DNA from: Sphingobium sp. JS3065
Lineage (GTDB): Bacteria; Pseudomonadota; Alphaproteobacteria; Sphingomonadales; Sphingomonadaceae
DNA length: 64,000 bases
Direction of reading: 5' to 3'
Assembly: GCF_026427355.1 (NCBI RefSeq)
Contig: NZ_CP102664.1
Location: 868,001 to 932,000 of the forward strand
Under the pieces are notes generated by a model. The model worked only from the letters and a program-made list of their open reading frames with translations. It was not told the origin of the DNA and did no database searches. This document shows, piece by piece, positions 43,705 through 50,396 of this stretch. How positions within the stretch are numbered: position 1 is the stretch's first letter; every line of letters begins with the position of its first letter. The position numbers were made by a program, and so were the translations under genes.

Positions 43705-43836
43705 GAGCCGGACGGTCGAAAGACGCGAACAATAGAACGCGTGCCTGATCTTTAGCCGGAGCCTGGACATAATACAGGCAATCCGGCCGCAAGGCATGCG
43801 CCGACTCTATTGTTCGGAGTTTCGACTCTCCGGCCC
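43705..43836. ncRNA. Strongly structured region, candidate RNA or cruciform
   Basis: Outer imperfect arms (43707-43740 and 43802-43834) share an 11-base perfect core, CGAACAATAGA (43726-43736) with TCTATTGTTCG (43806-43816), plus CCGGA..GTCGAAA with TTTCGAC..TCCGG. Inside is a second hairpin, GCCGGA-GCCTG (43755-43765) against CAGGC-aa-TCCGGC (43775-43787), with a nine-base loop. No coding frame explains it. It lies upstream of the minus-strand 49-residue gene, so it may be a leader, a small RNA, or an inverted-repeat element. Confidence 0.4.
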
Positions 43837-43931
43837 GCCACCGGCGGACACGCTCCTCTAAACCAACCGGGCAGCAACTGCCAGTCGGTTCCGAGCGAAA
43901 TTACCGGATGCCGCAGGTGGGTGCGGGGTCT

Positions 43932-44327
43932 TCAGCGTGTCGATAGACGCGCCGCCTCGACCGGCCGATACATGTCCGCGCGATCACGCATTACACCCGT
44001 AAGCCAGGCGAGATGGCTCGCAGCGTCCGCCAACGGCAACGTGGCTACCGCGTCGAACAGGTTACGCTGATAGGGTGGACCGCTGTCGAGGATATCCACC
44101 AGCTTCTCCCGCGCGGGGCTATGGGGATCGGTGATCTCGGCATTGGCTTCGCGGGCCGCCTCCAGAAAGGCCTCAGCCAGTTCCTGGGTCGCATAGTAGC
44201 CGCTGTCGAGATCTTCCCCGAGCGCGAGGGCGGCGATCTGGCTGCGCACATCCGCGATGTCGGGGTCGTTGACCGCATCGATCAGCGACAGGTTGAAATC
44301 GAAGGTGGCGAGATAGTCCGCGATCAT
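43932..44327 (-). CDS. Acidic hypothetical protein, 131 residues
   Basis: Unrecognised, strongly acidic and helical (IADYLATFDFNLSLIDAVNDPDIADVRSQIAALALGEDL and later EAFLEAAREANAEITDPHSPAREKLVDILDSG). Its C-terminus (LPLADAASHLAWLTGVM) is amphipathic. The start at 44327 was chosen because AAAGGA lies nine bases before it on the minus strand; in-frame codons at 44348 and 44366 lack such sites. It points away from 44427, so that interval holds divergent promoters. Function unknown. Confidence 0.58.
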   Translation of the reverse strand: MIADYLATFDFNLSLIDAVNDPDIADVRSQIAALALGEDLDSGYYATQELAEAFLEAAREANAEITDPHSPAREKLVDILDSGPPYQRNLFDAVATLPLADAASHLAWLTGVMRDRADMYRPVEAARLSTR

Positions 44328-44426
44328 GGGGAAAGTCCTTTCATCCATCACTGGAACATAGGGCAAACATAGTCACAATGGAAATGATCCTCGCAACGGG
44401 AACGCGGTCATGAATCCGTCTTCCGC

Positions 44427-44663
44427 ATGGGCCGCCCCGATCGGCCGGCATCCCGCGCCGTGATCGGGACGGTCGCACCCCTGCGTCTCCGGGGACGCCT
44501 GCGTCGAACCGAGCGCGGTTTCCTCCTCGATATGGAGGATGGCCACGTCTGGCGCCTCAATGGCGCGCAGGATTTCCCGCCGCTGGTGGACGCAGTCGTC
44601 GTCGTCGAGGGACGCAAGGCGAGCCCCAGCCTCCTCGACGTTCTCTGGCTCGGGCCGGCGTAG
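44427..44663 (+). CDS. Small DUF5818-like protein, 78 residues
   Basis: A small beta-rich protein with the pattern GRLRRTERGFLLDMEDGHVWRLNG, then VDAVVVVEGRKASPSLLDVLWLGP, which resembles the DUF5818 family from sphingomonads and relatives. Its function is unknown. ATG 44427 is the first start in the frame, and the ribosome binding site is weak. The stop is followed by 575 bases that hold a long inverted repeat. Confidence 0.5.
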   Translation: MGRPDRPASRAVIGTVAPLRLRGRLRRTERGFLLDMEDGHVWRLNGAQDFPPLVDAVVVVEGRKASPSLLDVLWLGPA

Positions 44664-44769
44664 CATCCCCAGAGGCACGCTCTGTTTCCTTCCTCAAACG
44701 TCGCGCTTGCGGCACCGTCGCCGCGGACCTCGGCGAGGACGCCTCGGCCCGCAATCAGCGTCGCACGAT

Positions 44770-45023
44770 GTCTGTCATCACATTCTGCGCCGCCTCGCAG
44801 GGTCTCGGCGTGCCAGGGCTGGTCGGGGCAAGCAAGGGCTGCCTCCGGCCAAGAAAACCTAGGAGTAGAAGGGGCCTGCCGACGTTGTCGCTTGGGGTAA
44901 GCGGTCGGCAGGCCCCTTCTACTCCAAGCTTTTCTAAAGGCCGCAGCGCGACGTCCCTTGCTTGCCCCGACCAGCCCTGACCCTTGAGCCCCGGCGACGG
45001 CGGCTCCGAATGCGATGACAGAC
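44770..45023. repeat. 254-bp nested inverted repeat
   Basis: Inner perfect 22-bp arms at 44862-44883 and 44904-44925 (20-base loop, arm starts GGAGTAGAAGGGGCCTGCCG). Perfect 25-bp arms at 44814-44838 and 44955-44979. Outer arms GTCTGTCATCACATTC (44770-44785) and GAATGCGATGACAGAC (45008-45023) match at 15 of 16. Sequences between are partly complementary, so the whole unit folds as one long hairpin. Confidence 0.8.
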
Positions 45024-45078
45024 GGCCACCGTCGCGTCCTCCGCTGATCAGGAAGGAATGGCTTCGCCATATTTTTCT

Positions 45079-45108
45079 TTGTTCGAGACGCTACCGCGTC
45101 CGTATTAT
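45079..45108 (+). promoter_or_regulatory. Possible sigma70 promoter of the DUF736 gene
   Basis: TTGTTC (45079-45084), 18 bases, TATTAT (45103-45108), in the A/T-rich segment upstream of the start at 45239. Only a weak match. Confidence 0.3.
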
Positions 45109-45238
45109 TGGCTCTGGCTCACCAAATGCGATGAAATACTGTCAAGAAAACAATAGAATATACTCGAAAAAGGGGAGGGGGTATAAGTATAGGTGCAGAT
45201 GGGGATTGGCCCCGGAAGCATCGTTTGGAGTAAAGGCT

Positions 45239-45712
45239 ATGAATATCGGTGAGTTTAACCTTAACAAGGGCCGCATCATCGGATGGATTGCCACCCGCGC
45301 AATCGACCTGCCCAAGCTGGCCTTGCGCCCGGTGGAAAGCGAAAACGAACTGGCCCCGGCTTATGAGATCATCGCGCCCAATGTCGGGGGCCGTGTCGTT
45401 CAGGTCGGCGCGCTTTGGGAAGCCGTCGCCAAGAAAACCGGCGAGGTTTTCCTGCAAGGCCATGTTGATGACCCGTCGATGCCCGAAGCCCTGCCCATCG
45501 CGCTTTTCGGCTCGGTGGAGGAAGGCTATCGGGTGGCATGGCGCAGGCAGGAGCGCGACGATTTCGGCCCCGCCATTCGCACCCCCCGCGACAATGCGCC
45601 TTCCGGCAACCGTGGCGATGACTACGGTTTCGGTGACAGCACCGCCGATGGAAGCGGCGGACTGTCCAGCCAAGGGGCCGCATCCGATTTTGACGACGAG
45701 GTGAGAGTCTAG
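45239..45712 (+). CDS. DUF736-type protein
   Basis: 157 residues. The N-terminus NIGEFNLNKGRIIGWIATRAIDLPKLALRPVES matches the DUF736 pattern, a small plasmid/ICE-associated family of unknown function. The C-terminal ~60 residues are low-complexity, rich in glycine, serine and aspartate (GDDYGFGDSTADGSGGLSSQGAASDFDDE), longer than usual. GGAG lies nine bases before the ATG at 45239; the long frame opens upstream at 44984. The DUF2493 gene follows after 83 bases. Confidence 0.72.
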   Translation: MNIGEFNLNKGRIIGWIATRAIDLPKLALRPVESENELAPAYEIIAPNVGGRVVQVGALWEAVAKKTGEVFLQGHVDDPSMPEALPIALFGSVEEGYRVAWRRQERDDFGPAIRTPRDNAPSGNRGDDYGFGDSTADGSGGLSSQGAASDFDDEVRV

Positions 45713-45795
45713 GAACCGGACCAAGACGGGCCGGGGGAGCGCAGCAACGCTTCCCCGGACCCTAACCGATCATCCTGCCATCAGGAGTCAGACCC

Positions 45796-46821
45796 ATGAC
45801 GAAGAAGTCAGCTAAGAAGGCCGTTAGCACATTTGCCGACCTGCCGGAACTTATCGCGGAGGAAACCGCAACCCCCGCTTTTGAAGCATCCTTTGGCGAT
45901 CCGTTGCCGCTGTCCATCATCGAACACGGCGACGAACCGGGCGAACATGAGATGCCCGAACCGTTCACCGCGCAGAAGGTTTGCGGCGAACTTATCACGT
46001 CGCTTTATTGCCTCTTGACGGACACGCGGCTTGACCCGCTCGCCCCGGATATTGCTTGGGGTATCGTCAACAGCTTCCATTTTGTCGCTGGAACGGTGGA
46101 GCGCCGGGAGGATCGCCTAGCCGACAAAATCCGCGATATGACGCGGTGCATGGAACCGGGCGAGGTATTCAACAAAGACCTTGAGGATACCCAGCTTCAA
46201 TGCCGCTCGCTTGCGGAACAGCGCGCCGCCATCGAAACGATGCGCGACTATGCCGCCGCCATGTATCGCGCTTGCTGGCGTCGCGCATGGGCACCGACCA
46301 AGGGCAGCAAGGCGTCATCCGTCACCACCGCAAGCTATATCAATGCGCTGGATTTCTTGCAGGAACGCGCCCTTGCCAAGCGCGAGAAGCACCAGCCGCA
46401 AGGCCCCGTCGTCATCTTTTCCGGCCCCGCCATCTGGGACGAATGGGAACCGCTTTGGGCGAAGCTGACAGAGATCAAGGCCCGCGTTCCGCATATGACG
46501 CTTGTTACCACCGGGCAGCGGAAAGGGGCGGACGCCATCGCGGCGGCATGGGCAGCGCGGGAAGGCGTCCCCGTTGTCGCTTATGGCCTCTATGGAGGCG
46601 GGCGCAAGGCTCCCTATCAGCGAAACCGCAAGATGGGCGAGCTTGAGCCGGTGGAAGCCGTCCTTTGCGAAGGGTCCGGCATCCAAGCCAATCTCTATCA
46701 GACCATGCGGAAACAAGGCGTTCCCATCCATGCTTTCCGCAAGCCCAAGGATGCCCCCGCATCCCGCAAGCCGCAGAACGGCGAGGGGGACACGTTCAGG
46801 CAAGCACGGCGCAGCGCCTGA
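45796..46821 (+). CDS. DUF2493 (SLOG-family) protein
   Basis: 341 residues. The N-terminal ~170 are acidic and helical; the C-terminal domain (from ~205) has the DUF2493 Rossmann pattern: VVIFSGPAIWDEWEPLWAKL, MTLVTTGQRKGADAIAAAWA (T-T-G-x-x-K-G-A-D) and VPVVAYGLYGGGRKA. These occur on mobile elements close to DUF736 genes. The usual view is nucleotide binding, without proven function. AGGAG lies ten bases before the ATG at 45796. Confidence 0.75.
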   Translation: MTKKSAKKAVSTFADLPELIAEETATPAFEASFGDPLPLSIIEHGDEPGEHEMPEPFTAQKVCGELITSLYCLLTDTRLDPLAPDIAWGIVNSFHFVAGTVERREDRLADKIRDMTRCMEPGEVFNKDLEDTQLQCRSLAEQRAAIETMRDYAAAMYRACWRRAWAPTKGSKASSVTTASYINALDFLQERALAKREKHQPQGPVVIFSGPAIWDEWEPLWAKLTEIKARVPHMTLVTTGQRKGADAIAAAWAAREGVPVVAYGLYGGGRKAPYQRNRKMGELEPVEAVLCEGSGIQANLYQTMRKQGVPIHAFRKPKDAPASRKPQNGEGDTFRQARRSA

Positions 46822-46985
46822 AACCAAACGGCGCGGCGCTTCCCCCAGCGCCGCGCTACCCATCACACGAGACCCGCCAAGGCTGGCGCGCATCCCCGCG
46901 CGCTGGCCTTTTGTCGTGCCCCCGGCCGCCGCCGCGCCTGACGGCGCGGCGGCGGGAAGAACCAAAAGGGGAAGGGCCGACAGGT

Positions 46986-47309
46986 TCACGCCCCCACCGA
47001 AGGGCCGAGCGCCCCACCGTCATCCCCCTTTGCGGGCCTTGGCGCGGCTGGCGCTTTCCCCGAATGGGAAGCATCGGAGGCACCCGACGCCCCCTTGAGC
47101 GCAGCCAGCGCGGCAGCGCCGCCCAACCGCAACACATGGCCCAGCACGTCCCGGAACTCGCGTTCCGTCAATTGCTCGACCGGCAGCGCCGTCACCATTG
47201 CCGCATAGCGATCGCGTAGCCGCTTGCGTAGCGCAGCCTTCTCGACCGCAATCCTCTTCTCGCGATCTTCCAGATCAGCGAGCCTATCGCGTTCAGACAT
47301 TTTAGGCAT
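46986..47309 (-). CDS. Mobilisation-type small protein (minus strand)
   Basis: 107 residues. The first half is a long charged helix ([34 protein letters not shown]), likely coiled coil. A second helix follows ([28 protein letters not shown]), and then a flexible tail of alanine, proline and glycine. Small TraD/MobC-like mobilisation proteins have this layout and bind near oriT; that is inference from form and place. The start at 47309 has AAGGAA eight bases upstream. It faces the transfer operon across a 464-base region. Confidence 0.5.
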   Translation of the reverse strand: MPKMSERDRLADLEDREKRIAVEKAALRKRLRDRYAAMVTALPVEQLTEREFRDVLGHVLRLGGAAALAALKGASGASDASHSGKAPAAPRPAKGDDGGALGPSVGA

Positions 47310-47570
47310 GACCAGTTTCCTTCTCAGGCTGGCCCGCTCGTCACGCGATCCTTGTCGCACAGGCGCACCCGCGCCACAAGCGACCCCACCGCATAGCGCG
47401 ACCTATCTCCCCACATCGACCACCACCGCAATGGGTGCGCCCGGCAGCGGTAGGGATGACGCAGCAACTCCGTTGCTGCGGGCAAGCGACGCACGCGCTT
47501 CGCGGTTTGTAATGCACCGTACGCACGGGTGCTGTGGCCTGAAACTGCCCTATAATCAATGGTTTCCGTT

Positions 47571-47685
47571 GGCAGACGCGTCAGCCAGATTTCACGTTAT
47601 TTGGCTGACGCGTCTGCCGCCTCAGTACTATTGCCCGAAAAAGCCCCGCAATTCCGCCGTTTCCGGCTGGCAGACACGTCCGCCA
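47571..47685. repeat. Three copies of a 17-bp motif upstream of the transfer operon
   Basis: GGCAGACGCGTCAGCCA at 47571-47587 has its perfect complement at 47602-47618 (14-base loop). A related direct copy, GGCAGACACGTCCGCCA, is at 47669-47685 (15 of 17 identical), and both direct copies are preceded by GTTTCCG. They may be binding sites for the RHH protein encoded at 47774. Confidence 0.7.
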
Positions 47686-47696
47686 CGCTGATTTTA

Positions 47697-47725
47697 TTGT
47701 GATCGTCGCTTGTCTGCGCTATAGT
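47697..47725 (+). promoter_or_regulatory. Sigma70-like promoter of the transfer operon
   Basis: TTGTGA (47697-47702), 17 bases, TATAGT (47720-47725). The RHH gene starts at TTG 47774. The third 17-bp motif copy (47669-47685) lies just upstream of the -35, a plausible operator position. Confidence 0.45.
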
Positions 47726-47773
47726 TGCTGTGCGTCGTGACCTCCTTGTCGAAGCTCCAGTCGGAGCATCACC

Positions 47774-48073
47774 TTGGCAAGGGTCACAATCCGGATCGAC
47801 GATGCCCTTTACGAGCGGCTGCAGCGCCGTGCCCGTAAAGTCGGCGTCAGCGTCGCCGAACTCCTCCGCCCCGCGATCGACCAGACCGCCGATCCCCGCG
47901 GCGGCTACGTCTACACGACGCAGGACGAAATCCTCTCCTGCGTCCTGCAGACGCTCTCTATCCTCGCGGCATCGGTGCGACGCCGGTCGCCCGAGACGCT
48001 CGAACAGGGCATGGCCGACGCCAGGGCGCTGCTCCTCGAAAAGGGGCTGCTCTCACCGGACGAACAGCCATGA
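47774..48073 (+). CDS. RHH-type DNA-binding protein of the transfer operon (TTG start)
   Basis: 99 residues. The N-terminus ARVTIRIDDALYERLQRRARKVGVSVAELLRPAI is a ribbon-helix-helix. A helical C-terminal part follows (QDEILSCVLQTLSILAASVRRRSPETLEQG). Such proteins bind transfer-region repeats as relaxosome accessories or repressors, and the 17-bp repeats upstream are candidates. The start is TTG 47774 with GGAG eight bases before it; no ATG in frame fits. It precedes the coupling protein and relaxase genes in one operon. Confidence 0.7.
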   Translation: MARVTIRIDDALYERLQRRARKVGVSVAELLRPAIDQTADPRGGYVYTTQDEILSCVLQTLSILAASVRRRSPETLEQGMADARALLLEKGLLSPDEQP

Positions 48074-48249
48074 CCCGGCGCGCGGATCCCCACCTCGCGG
48101 ACACATGCCCGGCCTCGCGTTCCCCCTCGGCGGGCTTCCCGTCCGGCCGCGCGATTGCCTGCGATTATTCCCTGCCGGTCAGGGCCATCCCAAATCCGGG
48201 GGCATGCCGTAGCGCACCGCCAGCCGTTCGGGGGAGGGGCCGGCCATGA
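48070..48249 (+). CDS. Possible 59-codon gene bridging the RHH and coupling-protein genes
   Basis: ATG 48070 overlaps the RHH stop (ATGA), and its TGA at 48247-48249 overlaps the coupling-protein start (ATGA at 48246-48249). It thus links both by overlapping codons. The predicted 59 residues are arginine/proline-rich and of low complexity, which is typical of a chance frame in GC-rich DNA. Linkage makes it worth mention only. Confidence 0.22.
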   Translation: MTRRADPHLADTCPASRSPSAGFPSGRAIACDYSLPVRAIPNPGACRSAPPAVRGRGRP

Positions 48250-50396
48250 GCATCTTCCGCAACGACACGTTGGGGAGCTGGACGCGGGGCGGGCAGGCGA
48301 TCGTCCACAATGTCCGCATGACCACCCAGGTCTTTTTCCAGACCGTGCTGGCCGGGCTGATCCTCTGGTTGATGGGGACCTGCTGGTATGCGTTCGAAAA
48401 GTCGACCGACTATCAGCGCTTCGTCCTCGCCAAGCTGGTGGAGGCGACCATCAAGGCGGATGCGGCGCCGGGGACCAATGACCCGGTGCTGTTCCGCACC
48501 CCCGACGGGCGCCAATACTGGACCTCGGCCGACACCCTCGCCGACTCCGGTGTCGCGAAGCAGGCGCTCCACAAACTCGAAAAGGACCTCATCCACGGGG
48601 CGGCCATTGCCGGTGTGGTCGCCCTCTTCGGACTGGTCAGTGCCTGGTTCTATTTTACCAGAACTGGGAAGGGGCTCGGCTCCAACGAATATCTGCGCGG
48701 CGCCCGCTTCGGGACGGCCTCGGAAGTGCGGCGCGCGCTCCGGGGGCAGAAGAAGGGGGCGCTCACAATCGGCGGCGTCGCCGTGCCGGAAGCCTTCGAG
48801 CCCGAACATATCCTGCTGGTCGGCGCTCCAGGAACGGGCAAGACCAACCTCATCACCACCATGCTCGAAGGCATCCGCAAGCAGGGTAAGCGGGCGATCG
48901 TCTATGACACGGCCGGGAGCTTCGTTGAGAAATTCTATCGCCCCGGCAGGGACATCCTGCTCAACCCGCTCGACAAGCGCACCGACATCTGGAGTCCCTG
49001 GGTCGATGTTCCGCGGGAGTATCATTACGACCAGATCGCGGAATCTACGATCCCCGACAAACATGGCGATCCGTTCTGGAGCAAGGCCGCGCGCGGCACG
49101 CTGGTCGCCGTCCTGCGCAAGCTCGCGCGGCAGAAGCACACGCTCATCTCGGTCCTGCTTGATCGGGTGCTGCGTTCCCCGCTCGCCGATCTTGCCGCCT
49201 ATGTGAAGGGCACCGATGCCGCCGCTTTCATCTCCGCCGAGGGAGAGCGCACCTCGGCCGGCGTCCAGGCCGAGCTTGCCTCGGTCATGCGCAGCTTCGC
49301 CTATCTCGACGATACCGAGGACGGCTTCTCGATCCGGCGTTGGGTCGAGGACGAGAAGGACGACAGCTGGCTGTTCGTCACCGTCAAGGCCGACCAGCTT
49401 CCTTCGCTGCGCCCCCTGATCACGGTCTGGCTCGACATCGCGATCAGCGCGATCATGAGCCTCACGCCCGACCGCGACCGGCGGCTCTATTGCGTCATTG
49501 ACGAATTGCCGACGCTCCAGAAGCTCCCCAGCCTATCCGACTTCCTCGCCCGTGCGCGCAAATATGGCGGCTGCGGCATATTGGGGTTCCAGTCCTATCC
49601 CCAGCTGACCGCGACCTACGGCAAGGAGGATGCGGCGGCCATCACCGGCTACTGCTCGACCTGGGTCGCGCTCCGGGCGAACGATAGCGACACCTCGGAA
49701 CTTATCTCCAAAAACCTTGGCCGGGTCGAGCAGGTCGAAGCCAACGAGGGGATGAGCTACGGCGTCAATGACATGCGCGACGGGGTGAACCTCAGTCGCA
49801 TGCAGGTGACCCGCCCGCTGGTTCTGGACACCGAGGTCACCCATCTGCCGAACCTTTCGGGTTTCCTCCGTTTCGGGCGCAATCTCCCCGTCGTCCGTTT
49901 CACCGATCGCTTCAATCCGCTGCCTTCGATCGCGGCCGCGTTCGTTGAACGCACCGAGCCCCCCAAAAGGCTGCCGCTCGGCAAGGCCATCATCTCCCAG
50001 GCGTGGGCAGAGCGCCGCGCGCGCCAGGCGCGGGAGGAGGCCGCGAGGCGAGGGCAGGGTCCGGGACATCCGGACACGCCGCCGTCTCCCGGAACGGGGC
50101 AAGGCGATCTTTTTACCGGCGAGGCCAATCCCCCGCCGGCGCGGGAGCCGACCCAGGAGCCGCCCAGCCTGCCGGATCCCCAGGACGCCGTGCCGCAGGA
50201 TGAGGTGTTCGGACCCACCGACCACAGCGATTCCGGCATGACGGACGAGGGAGCGCCGATCGACGATCATCCCGACGAGGAGAACAGGGTTGCCACCCCC
50301 ATCCCCTTGTTGGGGGCGACGCGCGGCACGATCCGTGTGCGGCTCGACAGCCATGGCCGTTCCGAAGGCCCGCGTGAGAAGGCGAAGCCGGCATGA
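48246..50396 (+). CDS. traD: TraD/VirD4-type conjugative coupling protein
   Basis: 716 residues. Two N-terminal membrane spans (~28-45 and ~115-135) precede a soluble ATPase with Walker A GAPGTGKT at 193-200 and the type IV coupling-protein pattern further on (LYCVIDELPTLQKLPSL, FQSYPQL). The C-terminal ~130 residues are proline-rich and acidic, without strong structure. The protein brings the relaxase-DNA complex to the type IV secretion channel and pumps DNA. Its start overlaps the small upstream frame; its end overlaps the relaxase start (ATGA 50393-50396). No T4SS core genes lie in the window. Confidence 0.88.
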   Translation: MSIFRNDTLGSWTRGGQAIVHNVRMTTQVFFQTVLAGLILWLMGTCWYAFEKSTDYQRFVLAKLVEATIKADAAPGTNDPVLFRTPDGRQYWTSADTLADSGVAKQALHKLEKDLIHGAAIAGVVALFGLVSAWFYFTRTGKGLGSNEYLRGARFGTASEVRRALRGQKKGALTIGGVAVPEAFEPEHILLVGAPGTGKTNLITTMLEGIRKQGKRAIVYDTAGSFVEKFYRPGRDILLNPLDKRTDIWSPWVDVPREYHYDQIAESTIPDKHGDPFWSKAARGTLVAVLRKLARQKHTLISVLLDRVLRSPLADLAAYVKGTDAAAFISAEGERTSAGVQAELASVMRSFAYLDDTEDGFSIRRWVEDEKDDSWLFVTVKADQLPSLRPLITVWLDIAISAIMSLTPDRDRRLYCVIDELPTLQKLPSLSDFLARARKYGGCGILGFQSYPQLTATYGKEDAAAITGYCSTWVALRANDSDTSELISKNLGRVEQVEANEGMSYGVNDMRDGVNLSRMQVTRPLVLDTEVTHLPNLSGFLRFGRNLPVVRFTDRFNPLPSIAAAFVERTEPPKRLPLGKAIISQAWAERRARQAREEAARRGQGPGHPDTPPSPGTGQGDLFTGEANPPPAREPTQEPPSLPDPQDAVPQDEVFGPTDHSDSGMTDEGAPIDDHPDEENRVATPIPLLGATRGTIRVRLDSHGRSEGPREKAKPA

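Larger units (their letters stand above)
44664..45238. other. 575-base intergenic region dominated by a long inverted repeat
   Basis: No gene was found here. Frames on both strands across it are mirror images created by the inverted repeat (44770-45023). The right part (45060-45238) is more A/T-rich and includes a possible promoter. Confidence 0.6.
47310..47773. other. Divergent intergenic region, candidate oriT
   Basis: 464 bases between the mobilisation-type gene and the transfer operon. It holds hairpins GCAGCAAC-tcc-GTTGCTGC (47461-47479) and GCACC..GGGTGC (47515-47533), a 17-bp inverted pair with a third direct copy (47571-47685), and a promoter (47697-47725). It also has TTGTCTGCGCTATAG (47710-47724), which vaguely resembles the R388-type nic region. 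The nick site is not proven. Confidence 0.45.

Noticed and set aside
41784..44705. Similar segments around 41784 and 44668 (reading SIP-x-G-x-L-C-F)
   Set aside because: Short and partial similarity (~26 of 38 bases), no borders or coding explanation; may be coincidence.
44408..45070. Long minus-strand frame over the inverted repeat
   Set aside because: Basic, repetitive residues and mirror-image peptides come from the inverted repeat; no ribosome binding site.
47710..47724. TTGTCTGCGCTATAG as a definite nic site
   Set aside because: Only partial resemblance to R388-type nic with four extra bases; it also overlaps a promoter -10, so I keep it as a hint only.
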